Assembly (NCBI GenBank): GCA_016201045.1
Contig: JACQDM010000008.1
Coordinates: 558,001 to 622,000, forward strand
DNA length: 64,000 nt
Origin: Afipia sp.
GTDB taxonomy: Bacteria > Pseudomonadota > Alphaproteobacteria > Rhizobiales > Xanthobacteraceae
Direction: 5' to 3'
Part shown: piece by piece, positions 1 to 8,692 of the stretch
Position numbering within the stretch: the stretch's first letter is position 1
Layout: each line of letters opens with the position of its first letter
The notes under the pieces: model-generated
What the model was told of the DNA's origin: nothing
The model's database searches: none
What the model saw: the letters and a program-made list of their open reading frames with translations, nothing else
Made by a program: the position numbers and the translations under genes

Positions 1-402
1 GTTTCCCTTGCCGCGCGGCAGCATCAGCTTGGCGGCCTCGCGCCCCGCTAGAAAGCCCGAATAACAGGCCATTTCCCACACCTTTCGGAAAACGCGCTCG
101 GTGGTGTCGAGGATCGGGAAATTGACGTTGGCGCCGATGTTGAAGATGCAGACCTCCAGCGGCGCGAGCTTGTCTGCGTCGCCGAGAAACGAAATGACTT
201 CGTCTTCCTTGCGGGCATCGAGCGAGCGTCCGTGGATTTCTCCGCCCTTCGCCTGAATTTCCTTGATCAGCGGTTCGAGCTTCTCGCCGTTACGCCGCCC
301 GGCGAACACGGTAAAACCTTCGGACGCGAATTTCTTCGCGATCTCGCCGCCGATGTAGTCGCCGGCACCAATCACCGCGACAGTTGCGTTGCGCTTTGCC
401 AA
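1..402 (-). CDS. SDR family NAD(P)-dependent oxidoreductase (5' part, cut by window edge)
   Basis: The first 134 codons of a short-chain dehydrogenase/reductase; the C-terminal part runs off the left edge. The N-terminus has a Rossmann start (AVIGAGDYIGGEIAKKF), then an arginine pair (AGRRN) where SDRs usually select NADP, and NIGAN in the place of the usual NNAG. The catalytic Tyr-x-x-x-Lys would lie outside the window, so activity cannot be judged. I place the start at a TTG at 402 because GGAG lies about 8 bases upstream and no ATG fits the frame. It lies 37 bp after the ABC binding-protein gene on the same strand, so the two may be co-transcribed. The substrate is unknown. Confidence 0.75.
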   Translation of the reverse strand, partial: MAKRNATVAVIGAGDYIGGEIAKKFASEGFTVFAGRRNGEKLEPLIKEIQAKGGEIHGRSLDARKEDEVISFLGDADKLAPLEVCIFNIGANVNFPILDTTERVFRKVWEMACYSGFLAGREAAKLMLPRGKGN

Positions 403-439
403 TGTCTTTCTCCGCTAGTCCGCGTTGAAGCCTAACACC

Positions 440-1639
440 TTATTTGGCGTCGTCGTCGATGAGTCCGCCGACCAGATCCCATGCCTTGCCGTTCCAGCGC
501 TGAAGGTTGAGCTGGGTATAGAGCTTGTTGTTGGTCGCCCCGGTATTGGCGACGATTCCAGGCAGGGACATTGGCAGCACCAGTCCCTTGATATTGCGCG
601 TCTGTTTGAGGATGTTCTCGCGTGACAGGTCGTCACCGCACTGCTTGAGAATTGTCTCAAGCACCACGCCCTGATGCATGCCGGTGAAGTAATTGCTGTC
701 CGCGATGTCGGCACCCGGCATGTACTTTTCCATGAACGCGCGATATTGCTTCACGCCTGCGTCGTTCGCCCATTTCGGATCGTCGGGATCTTTGCGGTAG
801 GTCGCGGTCATAACGCCTTTGGCGGCGTCCACGCCAGCCGGCACCAGCACAGCCGATATCGAACTTGAAATCAGATTGGTGATGAACAATCCGTCCCATC
901 CGATTTCATGCACTTTTCGGATTGCCTGCGCTGCGAACTTTGGCGTGCCGGCGAACAACAGCACGCGCGCGCCGCTGCTGGTGAGAGACACGATCTGGGA
1001 ATCGACCGTCGGCTGGCTGACTTCGTAGTTCGCTGTGACAACTTTCGAGTCGAACGCTTCTTTCAATTCGGCTTTGAAGCCATCGATGAAATCCTTACCC
1101 AGATCGTCGTTCTGATAGAGGATGGCGATCTTGGCGTTCGGCATTTCCTTTGCGATATAACGCGCGTATGCGCGCGATTCCGTGTCGTAGCTCGGCAGTC
1201 CAGTGGTGATGTAGGGGTAGTCGTTGTAGTTCGTGAAGCGCGTTGCGCCCGTCACGATGAAGGCCTGCGGCACTTTCTTGGCGGCGAGATATTTTGCGAT
1301 TGCAAGATTGCTAGCCGTGCCGAGGGTTGAAAACATGAAGGCGACTTCGTCGGATTCGACGAGACGGCGCGCATGCTCGACCGCTTTCGACGGATTGTAA
1401 GCGTCATCGAGAGCGATGAGATTGATCTTGCGGCCGTTCACGCCGCCCCGGTCGTTGATGAAATTGACATAGCCGACGAGCGATTTGCCGACGGCACCGA
1501 GCGCGGAAGCCGGTCCGCTGAAGGGAAAGATTGCGCCGACTTTGACTTCGGTTGCCGTGACGCCGGGCATATCGACCGCGAACGCGGGGGCTGAGAGAGA
1601 GCCTAGCAATATGGCTGACGCCAGCAATTTTTTGAGCAT
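440..1639 (-). CDS. ABC transporter substrate-binding protein (branched-chain amino acid / Peripla_BP_6 type)
   Basis: A 399-residue periplasmic binding protein of the LivJ/LivK-like type. Residues 1-21 form a clear Sec signal peptide (MLKKLLASAILLGSLSAPAFA) ending in an AFA signal-peptidase site. The mature start VKVGAIFPFSGPASALG is the typical opening of this family, followed by NDRGGVNGRKI and the two-lobed binding-protein body. In the family these proteins deliver amino acids, amides or aromatic acids to an inner-membrane ABC permease. No permease or ATPase gene is within view; they may lie left of the window or elsewhere. It is transcribed away from the HxlR regulator at 1895, with a 255-bp shared upstream region. 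The ligand cannot be read from sequence. Confidence 0.9.
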   Translation of the reverse strand: MLKKLLASAILLGSLSAPAFAVDMPGVTATEVKVGAIFPFSGPASALGAVGKSLVGYVNFINDRGGVNGRKINLIALDDAYNPSKAVEHARRLVESDEVAFMFSTLGTASNLAIAKYLAAKKVPQAFIVTGATRFTNYNDYPYITTGLPSYDTESRAYARYIAKEMPNAKIAILYQNDDLGKDFIDGFKAELKEAFDSKVVTANYEVSQPTVDSQIVSLTSSGARVLLFAGTPKFAAQAIRKVHEIGWDGLFITNLISSSISAVLVPAGVDAAKGVMTATYRKDPDDPKWANDAGVKQYRAFMEKYMPGADIADSNYFTGMHQGVVLETILKQCGDDLSRENILKQTRNIKGLVLPMSLPGIVANTGATNNKLYTQLNLQRWNGKAWDLVGGLIDDDAK

Positions 1640-1894
1640 CTCGTTCTCCCCGGGTCTTAGGCGCGGCGAAGATGCCGCTTGATCTTAGCGAGACCATTAA
1701 GGTTCTATTTTAGAACTGTCAATGTGAATACGCCTATTTCGGAGTCATGCCGAAAAGGCCCATGGATTGTGCCTTGCACAATGGCTGTTTCGTTCACGTC
1801 AATAAGCGGTTACAATGGATACCAAAGTGGAATTGACCTTTTTTCGAATTGTCGGGTCAGGTCTGCGCCGCCAGGCGGCGCGCGGAGAATGACG

Positions 1895-2392
1895 ATGAAG
1901 TGGGATAATCTCGACGAAGAGCCCTGTTCGGTGGCGCGGACCGTATCGGTGATCGGAGATCGCTGGAGTCTTCTAATCCTGCGCGACTGTTTTCGCCGCA
2001 TTCGCCGTTTCGACGAATTCCAGTCGCGGCTCGGCATCACACGTCATCTGCTCGCGGAGCGGTTGAAAAAACTCGTGCGCCATGGCGTTCTGCGGCGCGT
2101 GCCTTATCAGGATCGCCCGAAGCGCTACGAATACATCCTCACACAGAAAGGTCTCGACCTGCATCCGATCATGATGTCGATCGTCCATTGGGGAGATGTC
2201 CATATGTCGGACGAACGCGGCCGGCCTGTTCTCCATCAGCATAAAACCTGCGGTCACGATTTCGATCCTGTCATGACGTGCTCGGTCTGCAATGAGCCGT
2301 TATCGGCGAAGGAAGTGCATGTGCATCCGGGACCGGGCGCCGATCCTTCGCGTCAGCCGCTGCCGCTTCAGACAGGTCAAGCGCTCGACTAG
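1895..2392 (+). CDS. HxlR-family winged-helix transcriptional regulator
   Basis: A 165-residue protein with the HxlR winged-helix DNA-binding domain: the opening CSVARTVSVIGDRWSLLILRD (split here by family knowledge) carries the N-terminal Cys used by redox-sensing members, then FDEFQSRLGI and LAERLKKLVRHGVLRR form the recognition region. The C-terminus adds a Cys/His cluster (HKTCGHDF, then TCSVCN) that may bind zinc, seen in a subset of this family. The reading frame stays open upstream to 1679, but I choose ATG 1895 because GGAG lies seven bases upstream and homology begins there. It is divergent from the ABC binding protein, whose promoter it could control; that is inference. Confidence 0.85.
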   Translation: MKWDNLDEEPCSVARTVSVIGDRWSLLILRDCFRRIRRFDEFQSRLGITRHLLAERLKKLVRHGVLRRVPYQDRPKRYEYILTQKGLDLHPIMMSIVHWGDVHMSDERGRPVLHQHKTCGHDFDPVMTCSVCNEPLSAKEVHVHPGPGADPSRQPLPLQTGQALD

Positions 2393-2467
2393 ACCCTGTC
2401 GCACCTCGACAACCTTCTGCGAGGCTGGCACCACTGTTGATCTTGCATCCAACAGCCGGGGGCGCCG

Positions 2468-3121
2468 ATGCTGACAGTCCATCACCTCAACAATTCGCGC
2501 TCGCAGCGCGTGCTCTGGCTGCTCGAAGAGCTCGGCGTGCCTTACGAGATTGTCCGCTATCAGCGATTGCCTTCGATGCAGGCGCCGAAGGAATTGCGCG
2601 CGATCCATCCGCTTGGAAAGTCGCCGGTCATTACCGACAGCGGCAACACCATCGCGGAATCGGGCGCGATCGTCGAGACCTATGGCGACGGGCGATTGAT
2701 TCCGCCACCGAAAACGCCGGAGAGATTGCGCTACACCTATTGGATGCACTACGCCGAAGGTTCGGCGATGCCGCTGCTGTTGCAGAAGCTGTTGTTTACG
2801 CTGGCGCCACGCCGCGCGCCCGCCGTTCTGCGCCCGATGATGAAAATGGCGTTCGCTCCATTGCTGGAGCGCGTCACCGACCCGCAGCTGAAACAGCACA
2901 TGGCTTTCTGGGAAGGCGAACTGTCGAGAAGCGCATGGTTCGCCGGCAACGCGTTCACCGCCGCCGACATTCAGATGAGTTTCGCGCTGGAGGCCGCGAA
3001 GTCGCGGGCGGGACTTGACGGCAGCTATCCGAAAGCAATCTCATGGCTCGAGCGCATCCACGCGCGTCCGGCCTATAACCGTGCGCTCGAAAAAGGCGGG
3101 CCTTACGAGATCGGCCGCTAG
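2468..3121 (+). CDS. glutathione S-transferase family protein
   Basis: A 217-residue cytosolic-type glutathione transferase. The thioredoxin-like N-terminal domain starts LTVHHLNNSRSQRVLWLLEE, with the Ser/Arg region that binds and activates glutathione in this family, and HPLGKSPVI carries the cis-proline that positions it. The helical C-terminal domain ends with TAADIQMSFALEAA, the usual N-capping/hydrophobic staple motif. Substrate is unknown. It follows the HxlR gene by 75 bp on the same strand. Its TAG stop overlaps the stop of the convergent amidohydrolase gene, the two sharing the palindrome CTAG at 3118-3121, so there is no room for a terminator between them. Confidence 0.88.
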   Translation: MLTVHHLNNSRSQRVLWLLEELGVPYEIVRYQRLPSMQAPKELRAIHPLGKSPVITDSGNTIAESGAIVETYGDGRLIPPPKTPERLRYTYWMHYAEGSAMPLLLQKLLFTLAPRRAPAVLRPMMKMAFAPLLERVTDPQLKQHMAFWEGELSRSAWFAGNAFTAADIQMSFALEAAKSRAGLDGSYPKAISWLERIHARPAYNRALEKGGPYEIGR

Positions 3122-4005
3122 ACTTTCGGAAATCCGAACAGCCGCTGCGGATTGTCGGCGAGAATGCGGTTGCGACGTTTTTCGTCCGGTACCCAATCCG
3201 CGAGCAGATCGAGCAGATCGCTTACGCCCATCATCACGCCCCAGTTGGCGACATGCGGCCAGTCAGAGCCCCACACGCAGCGTTCAGGCGATGCTTCGAC
3301 CAGTTTGTGCGCGAAGGGGATTGTGCTGCGATAGGGCGGGCCTTCGTCGGTCAAGCGATAGGCGCCGGAGAGGCGAACCCACGCGCCGTCGCGCACCAGC
3401 GACACCAGTGTTTTGAAGCCTTCGCTATCGACGCCTTCGCTGGTTGGGAAATGCCCCATGTGATCGACAAGGAAAGGCACCGGCAGTTTCGAGAGCCGCG
3501 AAGCCAAGGCAGGTAACTGACGTGCATCGACCAGAAACTGTAGATGCCAGCCGATCTCCTTGCACAACGCGGCGTATTGTTCGACCTGCTCAAATCCTAC
3601 GCCGCCTCCATAAAGCACGTTGATGCGCAGCCCGACGACGCCCGCATCTTTCAGCGCCGCTTTTTCCTTCTCCGGGCAATCCAGCGGAATCACCGCGATT
3701 CCGCGCAGTCGATTCCGGTTGGCGCTCAGCGTTTCGACGAGCAAGCGATTGTTTGTGCCGTGAACGCTGACTTGTGTGAGGACGCCATAGGTCATGCCGG
3801 TGGCGTCGAGCATCGCGAGATAGGATTTTGCGGTTGCTTGCGGTGGCGTGTAGCTGCGGTCGGGCATGAACGGATGGTCCGGCGGCAGGCCGATCACATG
3901 AGCGTGCGTATCGACTGCACCGCGCGGCACCTTGAAACGTGTAGGGCCGCGCTGAGACGATTGAGGCCCCGGACATGCCGGGGCCTCCTTCTGCATTGAC
4001 GTCAT
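3118..4005 (-). CDS. amidohydrolase family protein (2-pyrone-4,6-dicarboxylate lactonase-like)
   Basis: A 295-residue metal-dependent hydrolase of the amidohydrolase superfamily, COG3618 type. Visible metal/active-site motifs are DTHAHV near residue 32, VDHMGH near the middle and GSDWPH near residue 245, whose Asp is the general acid/base in relatives such as LigI. Members open lactones from aromatic degradation or hydrolyse related ring compounds; the actual substrate here is unknown. It lies 4 bp downstream of the MFS carrier stop, which suggests transport and hydrolysis of the same compound. Start choice is uncertain: ATG 4005 and ATG 3996 are both possible, neither with a good ribosome site. 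Confidence 0.85.
   Translation of the reverse strand: MTSMQKEAPACPGPQSSQRGPTRFKVPRGAVDTHAHVIGLPPDHPFMPDRSYTPPQATAKSYLAMLDATGMTYGVLTQVSVHGTNNRLLVETLSANRNRLRGIAVIPLDCPEKEKAALKDAGVVGLRINVLYGGGVGFEQVEQYAALCKEIGWHLQFLVDARQLPALASRLSKLPVPFLVDHMGHFPTSEGVDSEGFKTLVSLVRDGAWVRLSGAYRLTDEGPPYRSTIPFAHKLVEASPERCVWGSDWPHVANWGVMMGVSDLLDLLADWVPDEKRRNRILADNPQRLFGFPKV
3963..3987. repeat. 10-bp perfect inverted repeat at the 5' end of the amidohydrolase gene
   Basis: GAGGCCCCGG at 3963-3972 pairs perfectly with 3978-3987 across a five-base loop. On the minus strand the stem contains AAGGAGG, and an ATG in the loop (3976) is out of frame with the amidohydrolase. The fold could affect translation or read-through between the MFS and amidohydrolase genes. 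It lacks a U-run, so it is not a standard terminator. Confidence 0.5.
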
Positions 4006-4009
4006 GTTG

Positions 4010-5299
4010 TCAGCTATCCGCGTGCAGGATTCGTCCGCGCGTTTCCGGCAGCGCGAAGGCTGCGAGGAAGAACACCACGTAGGCCAGCACTGCGAACACC
4101 GCGATGGCGTTGCCGAGCGTTGTCAGCGTGGAGAGCCAGCCGACCAGGAATGGGAACAACGCGCCGATGCCACGGCCGAAATTGTAGCAGAAGCCCTGTC
4201 CCGAGCCGCGCAGCCTTGTCGGAAACAGTTCGGTGAGGAATGCGCCCATGCCGGAGAAATATCCCGAAGCGAAGAAGCCGAGCGGGAAGCCCAACAGCCA
4301 CAGGATTTCGTTGGTAATCGGCAACTGGGTGTATGCAACGATGACCGCAATTGCTCCGAGCGAGAAGATCAAGAACAGATTGCGCCGTCCGATCTTGTCG
4401 GCCAGCCATGCACCGACGAGATAGCCGATGAACGATCCGATGATAAGCATCGCCAGATAACCAGTCGAGCCGACAATCGACAGTTTGCGCTCGGTGGTGA
4501 GGAAACGCGGCACCCAGAAGGTGATCGCATAATAACCGCCCTGGGCGCCGGTTGCTGCCAACGCGGCGAGGATCGTGGTCTTGATAATCGACCCCTGGAA
4601 GATTTCCCAGAGTGCGGGGCTGTCGCCCTTTTTGGCGAGCTTGGCGCGGGTCTCTGCGGCAATCTTCGGTTCTTCGACGTATTTGCGCAGATAGAACACA
4701 AGGAGCGCCGGTAACGCGCCGATGGCGAACATCCAGCGCCACGCTTCCTGTGCCGGGAGATACGAGAACAACACCGCCTGCGACAGCACCGCGAGACCCC
4801 AGCCGATGGCCCAGCCGGATTGCACCGAACCGACCGCACGGCCGCGATATTGCGGACGAATCGCTTCGCCCATCAGCACCGCGCCAGCAGCCCATTCGCC
4901 GCCGAAGCCGAGGCCGAGCAATGCGCGTGCGACCAGAAGCTGATTGAAGTCCTGCACGAAGGCGCAGACCAGCGAGAAGAACGAGAACCAGAGAATTGTG
5001 ATCTGAAGCGTTCGCACCCGCCCGATGCGGTCGGCGAGATAGCCCGCACCCCAGCCGCCGATGGCGGATGCGAGCAGCGTGACCGTACCTGCAAGACCCG
5101 CCGTACCCGGATCGACTTTCCACATCGCGATGATGGTGCCGATCACGAGCGGATAGATCATGAAGTCCATGCCGTCGAGTGCCCAGCCCGACGCACAAGC
5201 CCAGAACGTGCGCCGCTCCGGCACATTCATGTCGCGGTAGAATGCGAGAAGACTTGTGTCTTCGATGGGCGCGACTTTAATCCCTTCAGATGTGCTCAT
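4010..5299 (-). CDS. MFS transporter (sialate/lactate-proton symporter-like, SHS family)
   Basis: A 429-residue inner-membrane carrier of the major facilitator superfamily with about twelve hydrophobic segments. The first helix has WALDGMDFMIYPLVIG, and the loop motifs GYLADRIGRVRTL (after helix 2) and GAWLADKIGRRNLFL (after helix 8) are the classic MFS signature; GLGFGGEWAAG is typical of the SHS/aromatic-acid symporter groups. The substrate is likely an organic acid, from the family and from the adjacent hydrolase gene. I place the start at ATG 5299, preceded by GGGGGAG, although the frame stays open upstream to 5626 through non-coding-looking sequence. It probably forms an operon with the amidohydrolase. 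Confidence 0.88.
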   Translation of the reverse strand: MSTSEGIKVAPIEDTSLLAFYRDMNVPERRTFWACASGWALDGMDFMIYPLVIGTIIAMWKVDPGTAGLAGTVTLLASAIGGWGAGYLADRIGRVRTLQITILWFSFFSLVCAFVQDFNQLLVARALLGLGFGGEWAAGAVLMGEAIRPQYRGRAVGSVQSGWAIGWGLAVLSQAVLFSYLPAQEAWRWMFAIGALPALLVFYLRKYVEEPKIAAETRAKLAKKGDSPALWEIFQGSIIKTTILAALAATGAQGGYYAITFWVPRFLTTERKLSIVGSTGYLAMLIIGSFIGYLVGAWLADKIGRRNLFLIFSLGAIAVIVAYTQLPITNEILWLLGFPLGFFASGYFSGMGAFLTELFPTRLRGSGQGFCYNFGRGIGALFPFLVGWLSTLTTLGNAIAVFAVLAYVVFFLAAFALPETRGRILHADS

Positions 5300-5436
5300 G
5301 ATTTGAAATGCTCCCCCGAGAATTCCGCGGCGAATGACCGGCCAGCGTCTGCCGCGCGGCGCTGGCGATGGCGCAAATCTACGCCGAACCGGCGACCTGT
5401 CATCAGCCAAATTGCGCGGGGGATACTTGACGAATC

Positions 5437-7173
5437 CTAGTAGCCCGCTGCGTCCGATCCACGCGACCGCGGATCCGGTGCACCGAACATTCCGTCTGGC
5501 GAAACCGCGATGGAATTGGCCGACGTCTGGCCGAGCGGCTCGACCAACTTGTGGCCCTTCATCCGTAGCGCATCGAGCGTTGCGTTCGGAAAGCCGTGCT
5601 CTAGTCTCACTTCGTCCGGCAGCCACTGATGATGCAGTCGCGGCGCTGCAACAGCGGCCGCGATGTTCAGGTCAAAATCGAGATTGTTGACCATGACCTG
5701 CATCACGGTCGAGATGATGCGGCTGCCGCCCGGCGAGCCCGTCACGAGTACCGGCTTGCCGTCCTTAAGAACGATAGTCGGCGTCATTGATGACAACGGC
5801 CGCTTTTCAGGGCCGGGCAGGTTCGCCTCGAAACCAACTAGTCCGTAGGCGTTAGATGCGCCGGGCGTGGCAGTGAAATCGTCCAGCTCATTGTTCAGCA
5901 GAACGCCGGTTCCTTCAGCGACAAGGCCCATGCCATAACTGAAGTTCAGCGTGTAGGTGTTGCTCACGGCATTGCCGTATCGATCGACAACGGAAAAGTG
6001 CGTGGTGTTGCTGCCTTCGCGCGGCGGCGACAGCACGCTGTCGTTCCACGGCGTCGCTTTATCCATGTCGATGCTGCCGCGTTGCTTCGCGGCGTAATCC
6101 TTCGCGATCAGCCGCGATATCGGCGCGTTGACGAAGGCAGGATCGCCGAGATAGCGCGCGCGATCGGCATAGGCCCGTTTCATCGCTTCGATTTCCAGAT
6201 GCAGGACGCCGACCGACTGAGCGCCCAAATCGCGCAAATTGTAACCTTCGAGAATGTTGAGTGTTTCAAGCAGAACCGTTCCGCCGGATGACGGCTGCGG
6301 CATCGAGACGATGTCATAGCCTCGATAGCTGCCACGCACGGGCAAGCGAATGATGGCTTGATAGCTTTTCAGATCGTCGGCGGTGATGATCCCGCCGGCG
6401 TCCTGAATTCCTTTTGCGAGTTTCTCTGCAACCGCACCCTGATAAAATCCGCTTGCGCCGTGCGCGGCGATTGCGTCAAGCGTCGCCGCGAGATCGGATT
6501 GCATGAGCGTGTCGCCATTTCTCAGCGACGTGCCGTCGGCTTTGAGAAAAATTTTTGCACTCGCCGGCCATTTGGCGAGACGGTCGCGATAGTCCGGCAG
6601 CGTGTCGGCCGTGTCGTCGGCGACGACGAATCCGTCATGAGCGAGTTTGATTGTGGGCGCAAGCAAATCGGCGAGCTTGAACTTGCCGGACCCGTATTTG
6701 TCCAGCGCCAGCGAAAGACCCGCAACAGTGCCGGGAACGCCGATGCCCAGCGCCGACTCGCGCGACTTTCTCGGATCGGGCTTGCCGTCGGCACCGAGGA
6801 ACATATCGCGCGTTGCCGCGGCGGGCGCGGTCTCACGGTAGTCGATGGCAACATCTTCATTGGATGCCGCAAGATGAATCATCATGAAGCCGCCGCCGCC
6901 GATATTGCCGGCGCGCGGATAAGTGACTGCCATCGCGAATCCCGTGGCCACTGCGGCATCGACCGCATTGCCGCCCTTCGCCAGAAAGTCACGGCCGATA
7001 CCGGCTGCGATCTTTTCCTGCGCGACGACCATGCCGTTCTTGGCAAAAACCGGCTTTATCGTGTCGAGCGCAGGCGGCGCGTAGAATCCATGCCGCGAAT
7101 CCTGCGCCAACGCAGGCGCGCTCACGACGACAAGCGCCAGCCCAAGTGCGCGGGACGTGGTGAACAATGTCAT
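5437..7173 (-). CDS. ggt: gamma-glutamyltransferase
   Basis: A 578-residue periplasmic gamma-glutamyltranspeptidase that cleaves glutathione and gamma-glutamyl compounds. Residues 1-22 are a signal peptide (start MTLFTTSRALGL, cleavage after APALA). The large subunit has GKGGNAVDAAVA-type and YPRAGNIGGGGFM motifs. The self-cleavage site and nucleophile are the Thr pair in NTTHFSVVD, which begins the small subunit and is followed by DRYGNAVSNTYT and GSPGGSRI. All key residues seem present. ATG 7173 is chosen because GGAG lies six bases upstream; an upstream in-frame ATG at 7212 would add residues before the signal peptide. It is divergent from the UMF1 carrier at 7286. Confidence 0.92.
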   Translation of the reverse strand: MTLFTTSRALGLALVVVSAPALAQDSRHGFYAPPALDTIKPVFAKNGMVVAQEKIAAGIGRDFLAKGGNAVDAAVATGFAMAVTYPRAGNIGGGGFMMIHLAASNEDVAIDYRETAPAAATRDMFLGADGKPDPRKSRESALGIGVPGTVAGLSLALDKYGSGKFKLADLLAPTIKLAHDGFVVADDTADTLPDYRDRLAKWPASAKIFLKADGTSLRNGDTLMQSDLAATLDAIAAHGASGFYQGAVAEKLAKGIQDAGGIITADDLKSYQAIIRLPVRGSYRGYDIVSMPQPSSGGTVLLETLNILEGYNLRDLGAQSVGVLHLEIEAMKRAYADRARYLGDPAFVNAPISRLIAKDYAAKQRGSIDMDKATPWNDSVLSPPREGSNTTHFSVVDRYGNAVSNTYTLNFSYGMGLVAEGTGVLLNNELDDFTATPGASNAYGLVGFEANLPGPEKRPLSSMTPTIVLKDGKPVLVTGSPGGSRIISTVMQVMVNNLDFDLNIAAAVAAPRLHHQWLPDEVRLEHGFPNATLDALRMKGHKLVEPLGQTSANSIAVSPDGMFGAPDPRSRGSDAAGY

Positions 7174-7285
7174 AAAGCGCTCCGGCAAATTGCTCGACGC
7201 GAAAAACCACATAGCAATCGCGCCGCCGCACTATATGGTTTTCGTGCAGAAGCAAAATGCATTTGATTCGTCGGGAGCATCGCGC

Positions 7286-8692
7286 ATGACCCAGACCATT
7301 TCAGCGCATGACAGTCATGCGGCGGGAACGAGAAAATATCCGCCGCGCTCTGCTGTTCTGAGCTGGGTCTTCTTCGACTGGGCCGCGCAGCCCTATTACA
7401 CGCTGATCACGACCTTTGTGTTCGCGCCCTATTTCGCGACGAATGTCGCCAGCACTCCGGCGGAAGGGCAGGCATCGTGGGGTTTTGCGACTGCGATTGC
7501 GGGTCTTATCATCGCGCTGCTCTCGCCCGTCCTCGGCGCGATTGCAGACGCCGGCGGGCGGCGCAAACCGTGGATCGTCGTGTTCGGCGCGCTGCTCGTG
7601 GCCGGCTCGTCGATGATGTGGGTCGGAAAGCCGGGCGATCCTCAAGTCATCATTCCGGTTTTGATGGCTTACATCATCGCGACGCTGGGCGCTGAATTCG
7701 CGACCGTGTTCAATAACGCGATGATGCCGACGCTGGTGCCTCCCGAACGGATCGGCCGTTTGTCCGGCGCGGGCTGGGCGACCGGCTATATCGGCGGAAT
7801 TGTCTGCCTCGTTCTTGTCCTGGGATTTCTTGCGGCCAATCCCACGACAGGTAAAACGCTGTTCGGCGTGACGCCGTGGTTCGGTCTCGATCCGGTCACG
7901 CATGAAGGCGACCGCATCGTTGGCCCCTTCACTGGCGTGTGGTTCATCATCTTCGTGCTGCCGATGTTCATCTTCACGCCGGATCTTGCGAAGAAAACGC
8001 CGGCGCTTGGTGCCGTGCGCGAAGGGTTTCGCGAATTGCGCGACACGCTATCGACGCTGCCGAAGCGTCCGGTGATGCTGACATTCCTCATCGCCAACAT
8101 GGTCTATACGGATGCGCTCGTCGCGCTGTTTGCATTCGGCGGCATCTACGCGGCGGGTACGTTCGGCTGGCAGACCATCCAGATCGGTTCGTTCGGAATC
8201 CTGCTGACGATCTCGGGGACCATCGGTGCTTTCATCGGCGGCCGCCTTGATGACAAGTTTGGGCCGAAGCGCGTCATCGCCTGCAGCATGCTTTTGCTGC
8301 TGCTGTCGATTGCAGCAATTCTGTCGATTGACCGCGACCGGCTGTTCTTCATGTTTCCGGTCGCACCACCTGTGCCCGGCGGCAAACTGTTTGCAGCACC
8401 CGCCGAACAGGCTTACATGGTGCTCGGGTTCCTGATCGGCATTGCGGCAGGACCGTTGCAGGCTGCGTCGCGCACGTTGCTGATCCGTCTCGCACCGGAA
8501 GATCGCATCACGCAGTTCTTTGGATTATTCGCGTTGTCGGGAAAAGTGACGTCGTTCATGGCGCCGCTCGCGGTCAGCATCGTGACGGCAGTGACGGCGA
8601 GCCAGAAATCCGGCATGGCCGTGCTGGTGGTATTCTTCACCGCGGGACTGATTTTGCTTTTGCGTGTAGAGGACCGCCGCGCGTCGCGCTAA
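7286..8692 (+). CDS. MFS transporter, UMF1 (Atg22-like) family
   Basis: A 468-residue inner-membrane carrier. The opening SWVFFDWAAQPYYTLITTF is the hallmark of the UMF1/Atg22-like branch of the MFS, and AIADAGGRRKPW corresponds to the loop motif after helix 2. Yeast Atg22 exports amino acids from the vacuole; function in bacteria is mostly unknown. ATG 7286 is preceded by GGGAG at 7273-7277 and gives the family N-terminus; the frame is open back to 7157 but that stretch overlaps the divergent ggt gene. The stop codon abuts the stop of convergent purH without any spacer. Confidence 0.87.
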   Translation: MTQTISAHDSHAAGTRKYPPRSAVLSWVFFDWAAQPYYTLITTFVFAPYFATNVASTPAEGQASWGFATAIAGLIIALLSPVLGAIADAGGRRKPWIVVFGALLVAGSSMMWVGKPGDPQVIIPVLMAYIIATLGAEFATVFNNAMMPTLVPPERIGRLSGAGWATGYIGGIVCLVLVLGFLAANPTTGKTLFGVTPWFGLDPVTHEGDRIVGPFTGVWFIIFVLPMFIFTPDLAKKTPALGAVREGFRELRDTLSTLPKRPVMLTFLIANMVYTDALVALFAFGGIYAAGTFGWQTIQIGSFGILLTISGTIGAFIGGRLDDKFGPKRVIACSMLLLLLSIAAILSIDRDRLFFMFPVAPPVPGGKLFAAPAEQAYMVLGFLIGIAAGPLQAASRTLLIRLAPEDRITQFFGLFALSGKVTSFMAPLAVSIVTAVTASQKSGMAVLVVFFTAGLILLLRVEDRRASR

